From Sinohyriopsis cumingii (lineage: Eukaryota > Mollusca > Bivalvia > Unionida > Unionidae): a stretch of DNA of 64,000 nucleotides. Made by a program: the position numbers and the translations under genes. How positions within the stretch are numbered: position 1 is the stretch's first letter; the number at the start of each line of letters is the position of its first letter. Below, in pieces: positions 28,701 to 37,332 of the stretch. Below the pieces are notes generated by a model. That model made no database searches. It was given only the letters and a program-made list of their open reading frames with translations, and was not told the origin of the DNA. The stretch covers positions 49,796,355-49,860,354 of the forward strand of contig CM068830.1 in NCBI GenBank assembly GCA_028554795.2, written 5' to 3'.

Positions 28701-29777
28701 GCATTTCCATCCACAATGCTTGTGTTGCTCTCGATTGTTATAACCATAATCACATTTCTCACAATAATAACCGTATCCCAGGAATCCAGTGATACTGGTA
28801 ATCGTATCGAAATGGTCATCGTGATGATAAACATGAATGTATTTTCCGTGCTTAAAGTCTTGGCCTCGAAACAATAGAGGTCCGCGCATTTCTTGAGGGT
28901 GCACTTTCAAGGTGTATCGTGGAGCTAGGACATCTTGCAATTTTTGCATCTCAGGAATGCCGCAGGGTGTGTCTTTGGGCAGTCCGGCTTGTTGTAACAG
29001 GAGTTCTGCTTCGTTTCGTTGTTTGGCTCGGTCGGAACGTTGAATAGTGTCCCAGGTTCTTTTCCATTCTACCGTGTCGTTCTTGTTGGCATAGGTTCGT
29101 CCCACCACGATGGCACGGGCTAAACACATCTGGTCTTGAGGGTTGTTAATTCGGACGAGACTTGTTTTGGTGTTGCGAAGGTCGTCTACCAATAACATCT
29201 TTTTGCGTCCAGTCCCTTGAGGAGGAGAGACGTGGGTCATGTCCAGTGTGGCTTTTCCATCGGTGATGTCAAACTGGTCATTAGATTGTTGCACGTGTTG
29301 AATCTTGTCCATGACTTTGGAAGCAGTCAATTCTGCAGGGGTGCTAAACTCGATCCAAACAGGGGATTTCAAACCGTCGTGTTGTATGGAAAGTCTCAAG
29401 CGATCGTCTTCTTTGGGTTGACATTGTCGCTTGAGTGCAGTGAGCAAAGAATCCCACACCCCAGTGATGAACACTTCTGCTTTCTCTAACGGTACTTCAG
29501 CCTTGAAATCTTTAAACTTCACCGTGTATTTGTAAGCCGTAGTTCTAAATTTTCTAGAGAAGCGCTTTTCCGTCTCTCGAATGGAATAGTACTTTTCAGG
29601 GTTGACTAAGGGTGGTGAACTTGGTTTAGAGGGTTCGGATTCTGGTTCACTCATGTCCTCTTCAAAATCACTGGCATGAATTTGTGCCAAAATTTCAGCC
29701 CTGGTACGAGGCGATAGATCACGTTTCTGCCTCTTACTTTCTTCTTCTTTCTTCTCGAATGAATGGGATCGTTTCAT
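25740..29777 (-). CDS. Protein-primed family B DNA polymerase
   Basis: 1345 aa. Replicates the linear element from its ends using a protein primer. Seen: a long N-terminal extension with several zinc-finger-like Cys/His clusters (about residues 335-450); exonuclease motifs FFDFEC (about 466), NFSGYDGQF (about 560) and YCRSDVDIL (about 685); polymerase motif A DVCSLYPYV (about 912), motif B NCLWGKMAQ (about 1106) and motif C YFDTDSCIY (about 1195). Insertions between A and B agree with the TPR regions of protein-primed enzymes. Full length and unbroken. A TATAAAGT box is about 50 nt upstream (29824-29831). Confidence 0.96.
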   Translation of the reverse strand: MKRSHSFEKKEEESKRQKRDLSPRTRAEILAQIHASDFEEDMSEPESEPSKPSSPPLVNPEKYYSIRETEKRFSRKFRTTAYKYTVKFKDFKAEVPLEKAEVFITGVWDSLLTALKRQCQPKEDDRLRLSIQHDGLKSPVWIEFSTPAELTASKVMDKIQHVQQSNDQFDITDGKATLDMTHVSPPQGTGRKKMLLVDDLRNTKTSLVRINNPQDQMCLARAIVVGRTYANKNDTVEWKRTWDTIQRSDRAKQRNEAELLLQQAGLPKDTPCGIPEMQKLQDVLAPRYTLKVHPQEMRGPLLFRGQDFKHGKYIHVYHHDDHFDTITSITGFLGYGYYCEKCDYGYNNREQHKHCGWKCPGCLASPPCLSEEPVPCSTCLRTFVSPTCYQQHLKTQGSQKKCACQLLRLCSTCGQGILTNNAKAHVCRGKKKCHICHHIVDLEHQCYVQKYQPPPEKEDCHKKKGNFIFFDFECMQETGIHIPNFCVAHRACEKCIQEPIFSHCPHCSKIPGGREKIFRGPNTLADFAQWVLDPIDKTWSQEDIERYGDCHRHATVMAHNFSGYDGQFLLRYYTEQGTERPKVTLNGAKIIFMQVGQVQFKDSMSYLAMPLSRMPKTFGMTEMAKGYFPHFFNTEANQHAVLPHLPEAHYYDPDNMRTEQREAFYAWYQAHASDPFDFQEEMLKYCRSDVDILRRCCGKFRELFMEYGGVDPLKEACTIAKACSLVYRQRFMPENTVAVISPQTTHFVKCQYSVKALRWLHYLCDKEDKWIQHARNGGGEKTIGTYSVDGWDLENPKIVYEFNGCLFHGCPVCYPDRGTKNQFLQRTMEDLYQDTCQRRLKLEQEGYQVVEMWEHEYDHRMKTDPEFKRLVESYQFMDPLNPRDSLYGGRTNATCLLYQADEERGEEIKYLDVCSLYPYVCKYCRFPVGHPQLFTEHIDLKNIRQYEGLIKCKVLPPTNLYHPVLPHHCQGKLMFPLCRTCAETCNQDQPCQHSQEERALTGTWVSVELFKALDMGYQLLEVYEICHFPKTQQYCKGDPSQKGIFADYVDAFLKLKQEASGYPSWCHTPEDQIQFKEKYYEQEGITLDHIEKNEGRRSFAKVMLNCLWGKMAQRPCLPKTEYLTEPSRYFQMIHDKTKYMKHVDVVRENLILVNYEEDLDFVQDDPFGNVIIAAYVTAHARLKLYEALELLGERVLYFDTDSCIYIHHPIQHHPNIEGDRLGAWTDEHPDDKILSFVSGGPKNYGYQYRDKQGEVHTTCKVKGLTLNYRTSRVVNFGVLKEALQSGEDGNFKVTTYQPNKIVRLPTHHIVSRPLEKVYQIVYQKRVRLPNHFTLPYGHVGIKHWL

Positions 29778-29823
29778 CTTGAAAGCAAAAAGTCAAATGA
29801 CTCAAGTTCAAACACCATAAACT

Positions 29824-29858
29824 ACTTTATAGTCATAGCAGACCAGCGTATATAAAAG
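29824..29858. promoter_or_regulatory. Divergent promoter between polymerase and zinc-knuckle genes
   Basis: Two opposed TATA boxes 19 bp apart: TATAAAGT on the minus strand (29824-29831) and TATAAAAG on the plus strand (29851-29858). Each is about 50 nt from its ATG, leaving a short leader. No room for long upstream control regions, so both genes probably share elements. Confidence 0.75.
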
Positions 29859-29911
29859 GGTGTGTGTCTTGTCCTTTCACTATTCATTTCACTCTCAAGC
29901 CGAGCACAACG

Positions 29912-30367
29912 ATGGAAGAGACTAACCAGATGGAACGTTTCGTCAGAGCTTTGCGAGGGGTCATTAGAAAATTCTCTTCAGACCAGCCTACGGACTACTC
30001 TCCTTCCTTTAGAGATAAAAGTCAAGATACTTGCTATATCTGTCAGAAGAAAGGGCATTGGTCTTCAGAGTGTCCAGACCGTGAAAAAAGAACAAAAACA
30101 GGGGATAAAAAAGACAAAAGTCAAGATACCTGTTATTATTGTAAAGAAAAAGGACATTGGTCTCCAGATTGCCCCAAAAAGAAACAAGAGGAGTCAGAAG
30201 AAAAGAGGGATTCTTCAGAGGAAGAGAGGGATTCTTCTGAGGAAGAAAGAAGACAGGTGAAGAAAAAGAAACAAGAGAAAAAAAGAAGAAGGGAAGAAAG
30301 CGAGGAGAAAGAAGAAGAAGAGGAAAAGAGTGTGACGGTGAAGAAATTCAAAAAACAGAGAGACTAA
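29912..30367 (+). CDS. Two-knuckle CCHC zinc protein with charged tail
   Basis: 151 aa from the ATG at 29912; the open codons before it lie in the leader. Two retroviral-type zinc knuckles, CYICQKKGHWSSEC (about residues 41-54) and CYYCKEKGHWSPDC (about 73-86), each Cys-x2-Cys-x4-His-x4-Cys and each preceded by KSQDT. The tail is Glu/Lys/Ser-rich. Single-strand nucleic-acid binding is the usual role. The only large plus-strand gene; followed by AATAAA at 30446-30451. A broken copy lies at 4154-4620. Confidence 0.85.
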   Translation: MEETNQMERFVRALRGVIRKFSSDQPTDYSPSFRDKSQDTCYICQKKGHWSSECPDREKRTKTGDKKDKSQDTCYYCKEKGHWSPDCPKKKQEESEEKRDSSEEERDSSEEERRQVKKKKQEKKRRREESEEKEEEEEKSVTVKKFKKQRD

Positions 30368-30439
30368 ACAAGGAGACAGAAGAAATCAATGAACTTTTTA
30401 TTAAAGTGTTGTGTTGTGAATTGGATTGTAAAAAATGGA

Positions 30440-30600
30440 GAAAAGAATAAATGAATGATATAAGGTAAGAGTCTTTGAGTTTTGATTTTAAAATAAGAAG
30501 CTACACTCACGCACTCATACACAGACACGTACTATAAGGGTAAAATGGGTGGGGTTTTTTTTGAGTTATTGGCAAATTGAAATTGTATTTCTTTTCGAGA
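30440..30600. other. Convergent 3' region between plus and minus genes
   Basis: Holds the AATAAA of the zinc-knuckle gene (30446-30451), a short unclassified stretch, and the downstream flank of the next stem-loop, where the TTGGCAAATT...TATTTCTTTTC phrase shared with the left-end genes begins (30568-30600). Confidence 0.55.
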
Positions 30601-30609
30601 AATGTGGGT

Positions 30610-30625
30610 GGCCCTGAAAAGGGCC
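30610..30625 (-). terminator. Histone-type 3' stem-loop after the gene at 30654
   Basis: Minus-strand sense GGCCCTTTTCAGGGCC preceded by AAAA and followed by ACCCA, then CTCGAAAAGAAAT. It lies 28 nt after the stop at 30654. Of the five copies this one agrees best with the metazoan histone consensus, including the 3' ACCCA flank. Confidence 0.83.
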
Positions 30626-30653
30626 TTTTTTTCTTTATGGTGCAGGGGTGAGT

Positions 30654-31232
30654 TTAACCAATCAATTTTAACTGCCTTATGCCTTTGCCACGGCCAAGGC
30701 CTACTTCTGGACTGCGTAATGATGATAATGATTGGGTTGAAATCACTAAGGGTGGTACGGTAGGCTTAGTCACAGGGTTGACGTGTTTGGCTCGGGAAGG
30801 TCGTATTCTCTTCGGTCGTAATAAAGAAGTCTGATACATTTGTTTCAGACTTCTTAACTCCGCTAAAATGTCCAACAGTACCGTGACCGTTTGATTTTCA
30901 CCCTCTTGTTTCTTTGCTGCTACTACTTCTTCTTGCTGTTGCTGCTGTTGTTTTTTTCTTACCTCTTCTTCTTGCTGCTGTTGCTGTAGGAGAAAAACTT
31001 GTTCGGCTTCCTTTTGTCGTTGTATAAATTTCTCCAATTCTTCTTTCTGTCTCTGTCTAAAATTCTCCACTTGCGGTAATGAAGAAGGTAACGAAGGTTC
31101 CGGAACAAATTCTTGCGAGGAGAGAAAATCCACAAAATCCCAATTCACCTCTTCTGAAAGTAAGTCCGAGTTCCCTTGGGCGGTCTCCCCTGCTGGTGCA
31201 CCCCAATGGATCGTTTTCTGAGTTTCCGTCAT
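30654..31232 (-). CDS. Coiled-coil, glutamine-rich protein at the right end
   Basis: 192 aa from the ATG at 31230-31232. The N-terminus is acidic with aromatic residues (VNWDFVDFLSSQEF, reminiscent of an activation domain); residues about 55-110 form a Glu/Gln/Lys coiled coil with Gln runs of 5 and 7; then TVTVLLDILAELRSLKQMYQ and a basic Pro/Arg part. It ends with a histone-type stem-loop like the three left-end coiled-coil genes. Upstream a perfect CRE palindrome TGACGTCA (31294-31301). Might be a transcriptional regulator; that is inference. Confidence 0.65.
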   Translation of the reverse strand: MTETQKTIHWGAPAGETAQGNSDLLSEEVNWDFVDFLSSQEFVPEPSLPSSLPQVENFRQRQKEELEKFIQRQKEAEQVFLLQQQQQEEEVRKKQQQQQQEEVVAAKKQEGENQTVTVLLDILAELRSLKQMYQTSLLRPKRIRPSRAKHVNPVTKPTVPPLVISTQSLSSLRSPEVGLGRGKGIRQLKLIG

Positions 31233-31293
31233 GTTGAATCACTGTCGCATAGATTGACTGCACACAAGCGCTAGCGAATCTATATTGACTACG

Positions 31294-31406
31294 TGACGTC
31301 ACAGACTGCTCTCTTCGGATTGGATGCGGGCTGACTGAATTCTGTAACGCGTGTTTGGATTGGTGAATGAACTCAATCCGTTTCAATCCTTTCTGTCCCT
31401 ATAAAT
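31294..31406. promoter_or_regulatory. Divergent control region: CRE, CCAAT-type boxes and TATA
   Basis: Between the minus gene (ATG 31232) and the plus gene (ATG 31452): TGACGTCA at 31294-31301, two ATTGG (inverted CCAAT) boxes near 31318 and 31353, and TATAAATA near 31399-31406. The layout resembles compact divergent histone-gene promoters. Confidence 0.6.
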
Positions 31407-31451
31407 AAGCGCCGTTCAATGCATTGATTCACCTGTTCTCGTCGCTTCAAG

Positions 31452-31685
31452 ATGTGGACTACAGTTGAGTCATCCACCCTTGTGTCTTCCATGATGTTTC
31501 GGACAGACTTGCTCATGTATGTCCGATCCAAGTGGACCGTTGTCCACAGGACAAACACCAGCCTGTGGATACGTAGGATCTACGTCGAAAGACAAGGATG
31601 CCTGAAAAGAGTGCTGATGTACGGACCAACAGTAAGACGCAGCCTAAGGACAAGAAGAAGACCAATGCGGTGCCATTTATGTTAA
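31452..31685 (+). CDS. Small basic protein with histone-type gene layout, right end
   Basis: 77 aa, ATG at 31452, stop at 31683-31685. The second half is Arg/Lys-rich (TVRRSLRTRRRPMRCHLC end). No similarity to core histones or to any family I know. Support for being a gene comes from its setting: a TATAAATA box 46 nt before the ATG, a short leader, and a histone-type stem-loop 25 nt after the stop, inside the right inverted repeat. It is one of two plus-strand genes in the element and the one closest to the end. Confidence 0.6.
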   Translation: MWTTVESSTLVSSMMFRTDLLMYVRSKWTVVHRTNTSLWIRRIYVERQGCLKRVLMYGPTVRRSLRTRRRPMRCHLC

Positions 31686-31700
31686 TGAATACATTAACAT

Positions 31701-32024
31701 AAAACCCAAAGGCCCTTTTCAGGGCCAGCCATATTTCTCGAAAAGAGACAGTCTTTGAATTGCCTACCCCTTTTTTTAAAAAATTTTAAAAAAAAAAAAT
31801 CCCATGTTAAATTCCCCTTGTCCGTAGATTGTCCCACGATTTATTCCCATGTTAAATTCCCCTTGTCCGTAGATTGTCCCACGATTTATTCCCATGTTAA
31901 ATTCCCCTTGTCCGTAGATTGTCCCACGATTTTTCGCCATGTTAAATTTCCCTTGTCCGTAGAGTGTCCCAGGGGTGTTTTGACTGGAATTTCCATTGTC
32001 CGTAGGGTATCCCACTTCACTACT
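31701..32024 (-). repeat. Right terminal inverted repeat of the Polinton
   Basis: Reverse complement of 11758-12081, same length, with the same four 45-bp units and terminal GGGTATCCCACTTCACTACT. The only difference I found is one base in the poly-A/poly-T stretch near 31786-31799. Such identity indicates recent insertion or gene conversion between ends. Confidence 0.95.
31711..31726 (+). terminator. Histone-type 3' stem-loop after the plus gene at 31452
   Basis: GGCCCTTTTCAGGGCC preceded by CCCAAA and followed by AGCCA and CTCGAAAAGAGAC; 25 nt after the stop codon. Mirror copy of the left-end signal in the inverted repeat. The AAAGAG core is complementary to the conserved U7 snRNA 5' end. 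Confidence 0.8.
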
Positions 32025-32030
32025 AATGTT
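32025..32030. repeat. Right 6-bp target-site duplication (AATGTT)
   Basis: Exact repeat of 11752-11757. Together they define the insertion boundaries. Confidence 0.95.
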
Positions 32031-33009
32031 CAACCGACGGTTTGAAATAAAATATGACAGTAACGTTGCCAACTTATTTTAAAATGTATATTTAACACAA
32101 TTTGTCCTGTCTATAAATCTGTTTTGAATACTGGTGAAAATCTTAGTTAATGAAAGTACTTCAACAGTATAATTTTTAAACCAGTCATTTTTACAAGAGA
32201 TCTGCATGCAAAAAGTAGTTAATTATTTATTTACTTGCTTGGAAGCTTGTCAATACATACTTTCTAATGTGCACAAATCCGGATCCTTTTTACCAAACTG
32301 TTATAACTTAGAAGCTGATTTGATATTTAATAGATATAAAACTGGGGGGAGGGGAGAAGAAAAAACGGTCATCTACTGTGAAGTTCGTTAAAGATTCCAG
32401 TTAACGAAATCAATATATGTAAACTGATCTTTCTAATATTTTGGATTCGCAACTGTGGCAACCATTTATGAAACAATTAAACGAGAAAGGCAAGTTAGTC
32501 ATCAGCGGTGACAACGAGAATGACTAGCATTTGATATTAATTGACCAAATATATCTTATAAAGGTTTAATGTATTTGATCAGGTAGCGAATAAATGAATG
32601 CTGACTTAGTGTTAACTTCCAGGGTAATTAGATGAAGAACACCATCTGGGGAGAATACATAAAATCGCAGACATAGTTTCATATTTCCGTTCCATTATGT
32701 TGTGTTTGTCACGGATTCAGGGGTAAGCGTCATCTAGATTGTTAAACTGGTAACTGGCGTTTTTAAATTTTTATATCAAATGGTGATTTCTAATTATATT
32801 TTGTACTTTTATATCGAAAGGTGTATTAATTTTTAGGATTATTTTTATTTAATTCGTAATTTTGTAAACATCTCTTACATTTTTATTGTATAACATAGAG
32901 AATTACATTATTTGTTAAGTTTTACAAAACGTGTTGGTTTCGCATCTTTCTATTACTTAGTTTTAATAGCAAATAGTCCTAACAATACTGTTCGAATTTT
33001 GGGGGCGGG
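32031..33009. other. No gene seen right of the Polinton
   Basis: AT-rich DNA with no supported frame or repeat. The empty site would join 11751 to 32031 with one AATGTT. Confidence 0.45.
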
Positions 33010-33425
33010 GGTGGAAGGATAATACTAATTCCCATATGGCCTCTCAAATTCACACAGGGATTAGTGGGCTGTCAAATTCCCATAGAGAGCTATACAACGC
33101 TAACAGCTCAAGCTTCGTACGTAATTTTAAATTCCAAAAGGGGTATATAAACCTCTAATGTTAAATTCCCATATGTGGTTGTAAATTGCTAAAATAATTC
33201 CTGTACTTCGCCATATGACCCATCCGCAGGTTAAATTCCCATGACAGGTCATAGTATCCCATTTCCATGTCAAACTCACATAGATGGCTACAGTCACCCA
33301 TATTAAATCCCCATGCATTCCCACTGTGGCCCATCCATCTTAAATTAATATAGGTCGCCATAATACTTTTTAATATGTCTTTCCCATACCGATCCATCCA
33401 CGTTAAATTCCTGTTGGGCCCCATA
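33010..33425 (-). repeat. Decayed array sharing the Polinton terminal-repeat core
   Basis: In minus-strand sense about eight units of roughly 42-50 bp carry GGGAATTTAACAT or close variants (GGAATTTAACGTGG, GGGGATTTAATATGG, GGGAATTTAACCTG). The core is the same as in the terminal arrays at 11811, 6170 and 63771, but the TGGGACA...TACGGACAA half is lost or changed. It may be a remnant Polinton end or a related minisatellite. Confidence 0.5.
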
Positions 33426-34442
33426 AAATCTCTACCAGTTATAACATGGATTTTTAGATGGCTATAGAAATCACCAAAACTATTTTCTGTATAAACACCA
33501 AGAATTGATTTCCTGATTTAACATTAGCATCAGAGCCTTACGATTTAAAACTTAAGAAACCTTAGTAATGAATCTCGATGCGGTTGATTTTAAAGTAGTA
33601 GTTTAAAACTTTATAACACAGATATTTAAGCAATACAATTAGACAATCTGCTTAAAAGAAGACCATCAAGTTTTTTTAAAACTCAACAAACAATTAATTA
33701 TTAATGTTATAAAATGAAAATTTAAGAACTTACAGTATTCGGGACATAATCTAAAATATTCCTGAATATGTTATATAGAAGTCCAAAATAATTAAATGTT
33801 CTGTATAAAGTTCAGATTGTTACTGGTCCGCCATGAATCGTGACGTCGTCAAAATGGCGTTGTCCATAACTCCTTTGAAACAATTCGCAGTAGTTCCAAA
33901 ATAATATTATGAGTACATTTTGTTTTCTCTGAGAAAAACCCCGCTTTTCCTTCCAAATACTATCTAAATATAACATAAAATAGTTTGCAAATTATTGTTA
34001 AAACAAGAACACAAGAATTAAAATCAATAAACCTGCCCAGTCTACGCTATTTATATAGAGACGGGAAGCTAAAACACGCATTTATCACTATTATTTACGT
34101 GACAAATCACAAATTTCCAACCCACGTGATTTAATCCATCCAGTGGGAACAAACCAAATTCTTCTAACATGCCAGCTGACCGATTTCTCCAATGGAAAAA
34201 ATGCATGAAATTCGTAAATGTATTTATTGATAAAGTTATTATTAGTAACTTTCAGCATATACGGAAGCATATATTTGTTGATCCAATGCAATTATACGTC
34301 CTTTAATATTTTAAAATAGAATATATGCACGTTCGAATTTCAAATAGAGATAAACACTGAAATGTACAGTCATGAATAAAAATTTAAAAAATTGGATAAA
34401 ATCATGTACCAGGAGTTCCAGAAAATATAGATATACAAAACA

Positions 34443-34476
<34 letters not shown>

Positions 34477-36889
34477 TTACAACTATCTCTCATTTTGGAA
34501 TGTCGGCCCCTTTGAAACTCTGCACCTTAAAAGTCCTATCCACCTCCTGTTATATGTAGTTCGCAGTGACCTGTGTAAAGATCTCATGGATGAGACACAA
34601 CGAAATGGTCTTATCAAAATGCAAATAAAAGCACGTATATATTGTTGTGGTTGATTTGATTGATTGATTGGATTGGCTGACACCCTCGAACGAAATCATA
34701 TGCGAGTCGCATTTGGACGGTTTTTTACCAGAGAATTATCCTAGGCTCGAGGATATGTCAGATGGTATGACGGCACAAATTGCACAAGTCCAGGTGATGG
34801 ACATTAATGTGAAAGAAACAATGTATTCAGAAATAGACAACAAGAATTGTGATTTCTGTTTAAGCTTTTAAAAAAGTGGAGTCTCTTGGCAATATGTCAG
34901 ATTATTCTCATTGGATCATATTTTGTACATTTCATGATATTTTTTTAATTTGATGACCATCATTGAATATTTATGTGTTGAGACTGGATAATTCCCATAC
35001 TGTCTAGTTCCAGTAGAGTTATCTCTCTTGAATACACTGGGTTGCCTGGTTCTGTCCTCGTCAAAATGAAAATCTACCATTAGTCTCTGTGACAGTGTGT
35101 GACATGCTTGCTGAAGTGAGATAGAAAGGTATATTTATTTCACAAACGTTAACATTGAGATCTATGAAAGAACAATTGGTACCGTAATACCAAATGGAAG
35201 CACGAGAATGCTGGAAGGGGTGAAGACACATTTGTACATATTAAGCTAGTCCGATAAATCAACCCCAAAAATCTGTGTTGATACTGATGGACGATAATGT
35301 GGGTATGTTGTCACCTGTTCATTAAAACGTGCAATTTTGCTGCATGAAAATTATTCCGGAACAAACCCGCCTACACTTTTGACACATACCGGTAATTGGT
35401 AGCAGCCATATCAAGCGCGAAATTCAAAATGGCCACAGGATAGATGGTTGTGCTATTCCAGGAGGATTTACAAGTCACTAAACAAATGATTTGCTCAGAA
35501 AATATAATCTACATGTCACCAAAAGAACCCTTCAGCCGACGGTAGCTGCACAGCCACGAGAGATATCGGTAAGTGTATAAAATATACATCGATGTGTGCT
35601 GCCAAATTTGAATGCATATAATTGCAGCTTTTAATGAGTACGTGATATCAGCCCCTCGCCCGAAAATCAATATCATCACGGGGGAAGGGATGATTTATCG
35701 GTCTATTAGTAAGCTAGCAATGAAACCAGAGTGATTGCTGGTTATTAGGAAACGTTTAGAGCCGAGTATATCATCAAAACTGCATTGTGTACTTGAATAA
35801 ATGTTGTTGCTTTTTGTTCCACAATTGTGGCAAGGTAAGGAATAATTAAGTGTATAAAGTAAAATATGAAAATATTTAATTTATTAGGGCATCTATTTGG
35901 AGTGGTCATACAATAGTGCCCATACATTTCGAATTTAAAACTGTTTCATAGCAAACATAATCAGGTCCCTCATCTTGCTATATTCATGATAATATAATTA
36001 CATTTTCAATAGCCTGTAAAAAAAAAAAAAGAAAACTAATAATATTTACTGCGGATATTTTTGGTTTTTAATACTTGTATGCTACCTGATATATTTGGAT
36101 TCATTGTCTTTTTACTGTGATAACAATATTGGTTTATCTAAACTATGGTATGTATTCCGTAACTTATCGCTAGCCTGTTGCAGACCGTGTAAAATCATGT
36201 CCAGTCAAAGGACAGACAGACCATCAATCTCACAGTATCACATGGATTGTACATAAGGACCCAGAACACAATTAATTTTATTATATATTCTCCACATTTG
36301 TTTCTCAGTACTGAACTCTCCACTGTGTAACAATCAATATAAATCATATGTAAATATAAAATACCTTCAAAGATGGCTTCACTGTGAAGTTCTTGTCATA
36401 GATTCACCGGCATTTTTTTGAGAGGCTGGACTGTAAACAAACCAGCTTGCAAAGGAACACAGGTTTCACTTCCGGATCATCTCCAAGACCTTATTACTTA
36501 CTCAACACTGCGGCTGAAAGACACAAGGACAACCACACCATAAGCTCATAGCCTAAAGAATAAATAATTGGCTTTAAATCTTTACAAAAATGCCTAAATC
36601 AAACTCTTGTATCACCACCAAAGGGAGACAGGAAAAAAATGCTCTAAGAATAGACTGGGACTACACTCGTGGGTACTGAACCGGAACTATAAATTGTGGT
36701 CTGATTCTATAAGTATTTCTTGGGGGAGGGGTAATAATTTCAAAATCTTACTTTCGTAGTACGGACACTCGAGTAAAAGTGAATCCTAAATTGAAAAAAG
36801 GAAGACAGTGTAACAGTTTTGTCCTAGAGGAAATGTAAGTGAAGAAGGAAAATAACAAACTAACCCCATTTTACTTCCGTCTGTTGTGT

Positions 36890-36892
<3 letters not shown>
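33426..36892. other. No gene seen; one short microsatellite
   Basis: AT-rich. Contains (AAT)n at about 34443-34475. A short plus frame at 34668-34871 has no recognisable feature. Confidence 0.45.

Positions 36893-36926
<34 letters not shown>
36893..36926. repeat. (CA)n microsatellite
   Basis: About 17 CA dinucleotides. Confidence 0.95.
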
Positions 36927-36928
<2 letters not shown>

Positions 36929-37252
36929 TTTCAGAAAATATAACGACTATAAAGAAAATGAAACCCATATGAAAATTTTTAATTTATAACACTTTGCATT
37001 TACTGCATAAATATTCCTTATGGATACACACGCAAGAAATGGTTCAGTGTATGTTGACCTAATTTAGGCTGGCAGCTAGAATAGAGGTGGAAAATAAAGG
37101 CAAGGGATGTGAGATGAGAAAAGGAATACATATTAATTAGACAGGAATTCATTTTCCAGATTAAGTGACCGGATATCATTGACAGCTAGTGCATGCAGTA
37201 CATGATGTCCGATTGTTCATGGCATTCGACTTGGAAACAAGAGTGAAGAGTG

Positions 37253-37255
<3 letters not shown>

Positions 37256-37329
<74 letters not shown>
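37256..37329. repeat. (AT)n microsatellite
   Basis: About 36 perfect AT dinucleotides; open frames across it are artefacts. Confidence 0.95.

Positions 37330-37332
<3 letters not shown>

Larger units (their letters stand above)
11758..32024. mobile_element. Complete Polinton/Maverick (polintovirus-like) element
   Basis: Length 20,267 bp, bounded by 324-bp inverted repeats that start AGTAGTGAAGTGGGATACCC and by a perfect 6-bp duplication. Encodes the diagnostic Polinton set: pPolB, integrase with chromodomain, A32-like ATPase, adenain-like protease, double-jelly-roll capsid, penton and PX-like protein, plus about twelve accessory frames. Most genes are on the minus strand; the zinc-knuckle gene and a small terminal gene are on the plus strand. 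The inverted repeats agree over all positions I compared except a single-base shift in a poly-T/poly-A run, and all core genes are open. This implies a recent insertion with retained potential for replication and capsid formation; activity itself is inference. Confidence 0.97.
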
